A DNA stretch of 64,000 bases from RPQJ01 sp963726665 (lineage in GTDB: Bacteria > Pseudomonadota > Gammaproteobacteria > Steroidobacterales > Steroidobacteraceae), in the NCBI GenBank assembly GCA_963726665.1, contig CAVSDW010000012.1, forward strand, positions 744,001 to 808,000, in the 5' to 3' direction. A model generated the notes under the pieces. The model saw nothing but the letters and a program-made list of their open reading frames with translations. It ran no database searches and was not told where the DNA came from. Shown here piece after piece: positions 61,747 to 64,000 of this stretch. Every line of letters starts with the position of its first letter. Positions within the stretch are counted from its first letter, which is position 1. The translations under genes and the position numbers were made by a program.

Positions 61747-62058
61747 CTAGTTCAGCTTGATCTGCACGTCCACGCCGGCCGGCAACTCGAGCTTCATCAG
61801 GGCGTCCACGGTCTTGTCCGTGGGGTTCAGGATGTCCATGAGGCGCTTGTGGGTGCGCAGCTCGTACTGGTCGCGGGCGTCCTTGTCGACGTGCGGCGAC
61901 ACGAGCAGCGTGAAGCGCTCCATCTTGACCGGCAGCGGCACCGGGCCACGCACCGTGGCGCCCGTGCGCTTGGCCGTCTCGACGATCTCACGGGCCGAGC
62001 TGTCGATCAGCCGGTGGTCGAAAGCCTTGAGGCGAATGCGGATGTTCTGGCGAGCCAT
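61747..62058 (-). CDS. rpsJ: 30S ribosomal protein S10
   Basis: 103 residues, invariant length. RIRLKAFDHRLIDSSAREIVETAKRTGA and ETHxR-type YELRTHKRLMDILNPT are diagnostic. S10 is also NusE in antitermination. It lies 103 bp after tuf and is cut off from rplC by a promoter and hairpin, so it probably belongs to the fusA-tuf transcript. Confidence 0.98.
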   Translation of the reverse strand: MARQNIRIRLKAFDHRLIDSSAREIVETAKRTGATVRGPVPLPVKMERFTLLVSPHVDKDARDQYELRTHKRLMDILNPTDKTVDALMKLELPAGVDVQIKLN

Positions 62059-62078
62059 GTGCAGGTACCTACTGGAAA

Positions 62079-62110
62079 GCGATTAGCGGACAGCGGTCAG
62101 CGGACAGTGA
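62079..62110. repeat. AGYGRYY heptamer repeat between tuf and rpsJ
   Basis: Read on the plus strand, heptamers AGCGATT, AGCGGAC, AGCGGTC, AGCGGAC and AGTGAGG succeed one another with a 7-bp period. Confidence 0.55.
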
Positions 62111-62142
62111 GGACGGTGCATCGCGACGCGACGGCACCGTCC
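62111..62142 (-). other. hairpin between tuf and rpsJ
   Basis: GGACGGTGC (62111-62119) and GCACCGTCC (62134-62142) form a perfect 9-bp stem with a 14-nt GC-rich loop. No U-run follows, so it is more likely an RNA processing or stability structure than a terminator. Confidence 0.4.
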
Positions 62143-62161
62143 GCGATCCGCTGCTCACCAT

Positions 62162-63352
<1,191 letters not shown>

Positions 63353-63371
63353 GACCCTTACCTCTGAATCT

Positions 63372-63391
63372 TAGTGACTGGTGACCAGTGA

Positions 63392-63394
<3 letters not shown>
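63372..63394. repeat. AGYGRYY heptamer repeat between fusA and tuf
   Basis: Heptamers AGTGACT, GGTGACC and AGTGATC in tandem; the last overlaps the fusA stop codon. Confidence 0.5.

Positions 63395-64000
<606 letters not shown>

Noticed and set aside
62079..62110. Short tandem repeats considered as a CRISPR array
   Set aside because: The 7-bp period without unique spacers and the absence of cas genes exclude CRISPR.

Overview
The window is about 64 kb of very GC-rich chromosome from a gammaproteobacterium. Evidence is gene content and synteny: coq7 next to a CRP/Vfr/Clp-type regulator, uvrA-MFS-ssb, leuS-lptE-holA-nadD-rsfS-rlmH, maf-rng-yhdP-nitrilase-tldD, lnt-corC-ybeY-phoH-miaB, and an intact S10-spc-alpha ribosomal superoperon. 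High GC, a CRP-like protein beside coq7, and several -10 boxes lying only 5-6 nt before start codons fit the Xanthomonadales/Nevskiales/Steroidobacterales neighbourhood. I cannot fix the genus.

Region 1 (1-5983) is a chromosomal integron. Seven attC-like sites with a shared end (RYYYAAC...GTTRRRY type) separate cassettes that all read leftward, away from a rightward integron-integrase relic. From the integrase outward the cassettes are hicA-hicB, a RibD/DHFR-family reductase, a polytopic membrane protein, brnT-brnA, a second membrane protein, two consecutive GFA-family proteins, and a methyltransferase cut by the window edge. The integrase carries a +1 frameshift and an internal deletion removing the HxxR part of the active site, so the array looks frozen. 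Three TAGGCC boxes spaced exactly 15 bp mark a probable attI.

Region 2 (6039-17880) is core housekeeping: rplM-rpsI-tRNA-Gln, coq7, a CRP-family regulator with an unusual acidic tail, rpe, djlA, purC with a YihY-type membrane protein, pmbA, darP (yjgA), purE (frameshifted) with purK, and an ExeA-like ATPase fused to an FHA domain.

Region 3 (17906-45236) is a long, mostly leftward block: tldD-nitrilase-yhdP-rng-maf (overlapping stop/start codons), an OsmC protein, rlmH-rsfS-nadD-holA, lptE-leuS, a frameshifted MBL-fold gene, lnt-corC-ybeY-phoH-miaB, ssb and an MFS transporter. A rightward prolyl iminopeptidase is wedged between holA and lptE. uvrA runs rightward from the MFS gene and meets a GNAT gene tail to tail.

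Region 4 (45311-47772) holds an Ala/Asp heptad-repeat lipoprotein, an Xaa-Pro peptidase, a nested inverted-repeat element and mscL. Region 5 (47853-64000) is the ribosomal superoperon in reverse: rplQ-rpoA-rpsD-rpsK-rpsM-rpmJ-secY-rplO...rplC, then rpsJ, tuf and the 3' part of fusA. A strong promoter and a terminator-like hairpin lie between rpsJ and rplC, so rpsJ appears attached to the str (fusA-tuf) unit and the S10 operon proper appears to begin at rplC.

Four conserved genes (intI, purE, the MBL gene, ybeY) contain single-base frame disruptions and the MFS gene lacks a canonical start. Some of these could be assembly errors.
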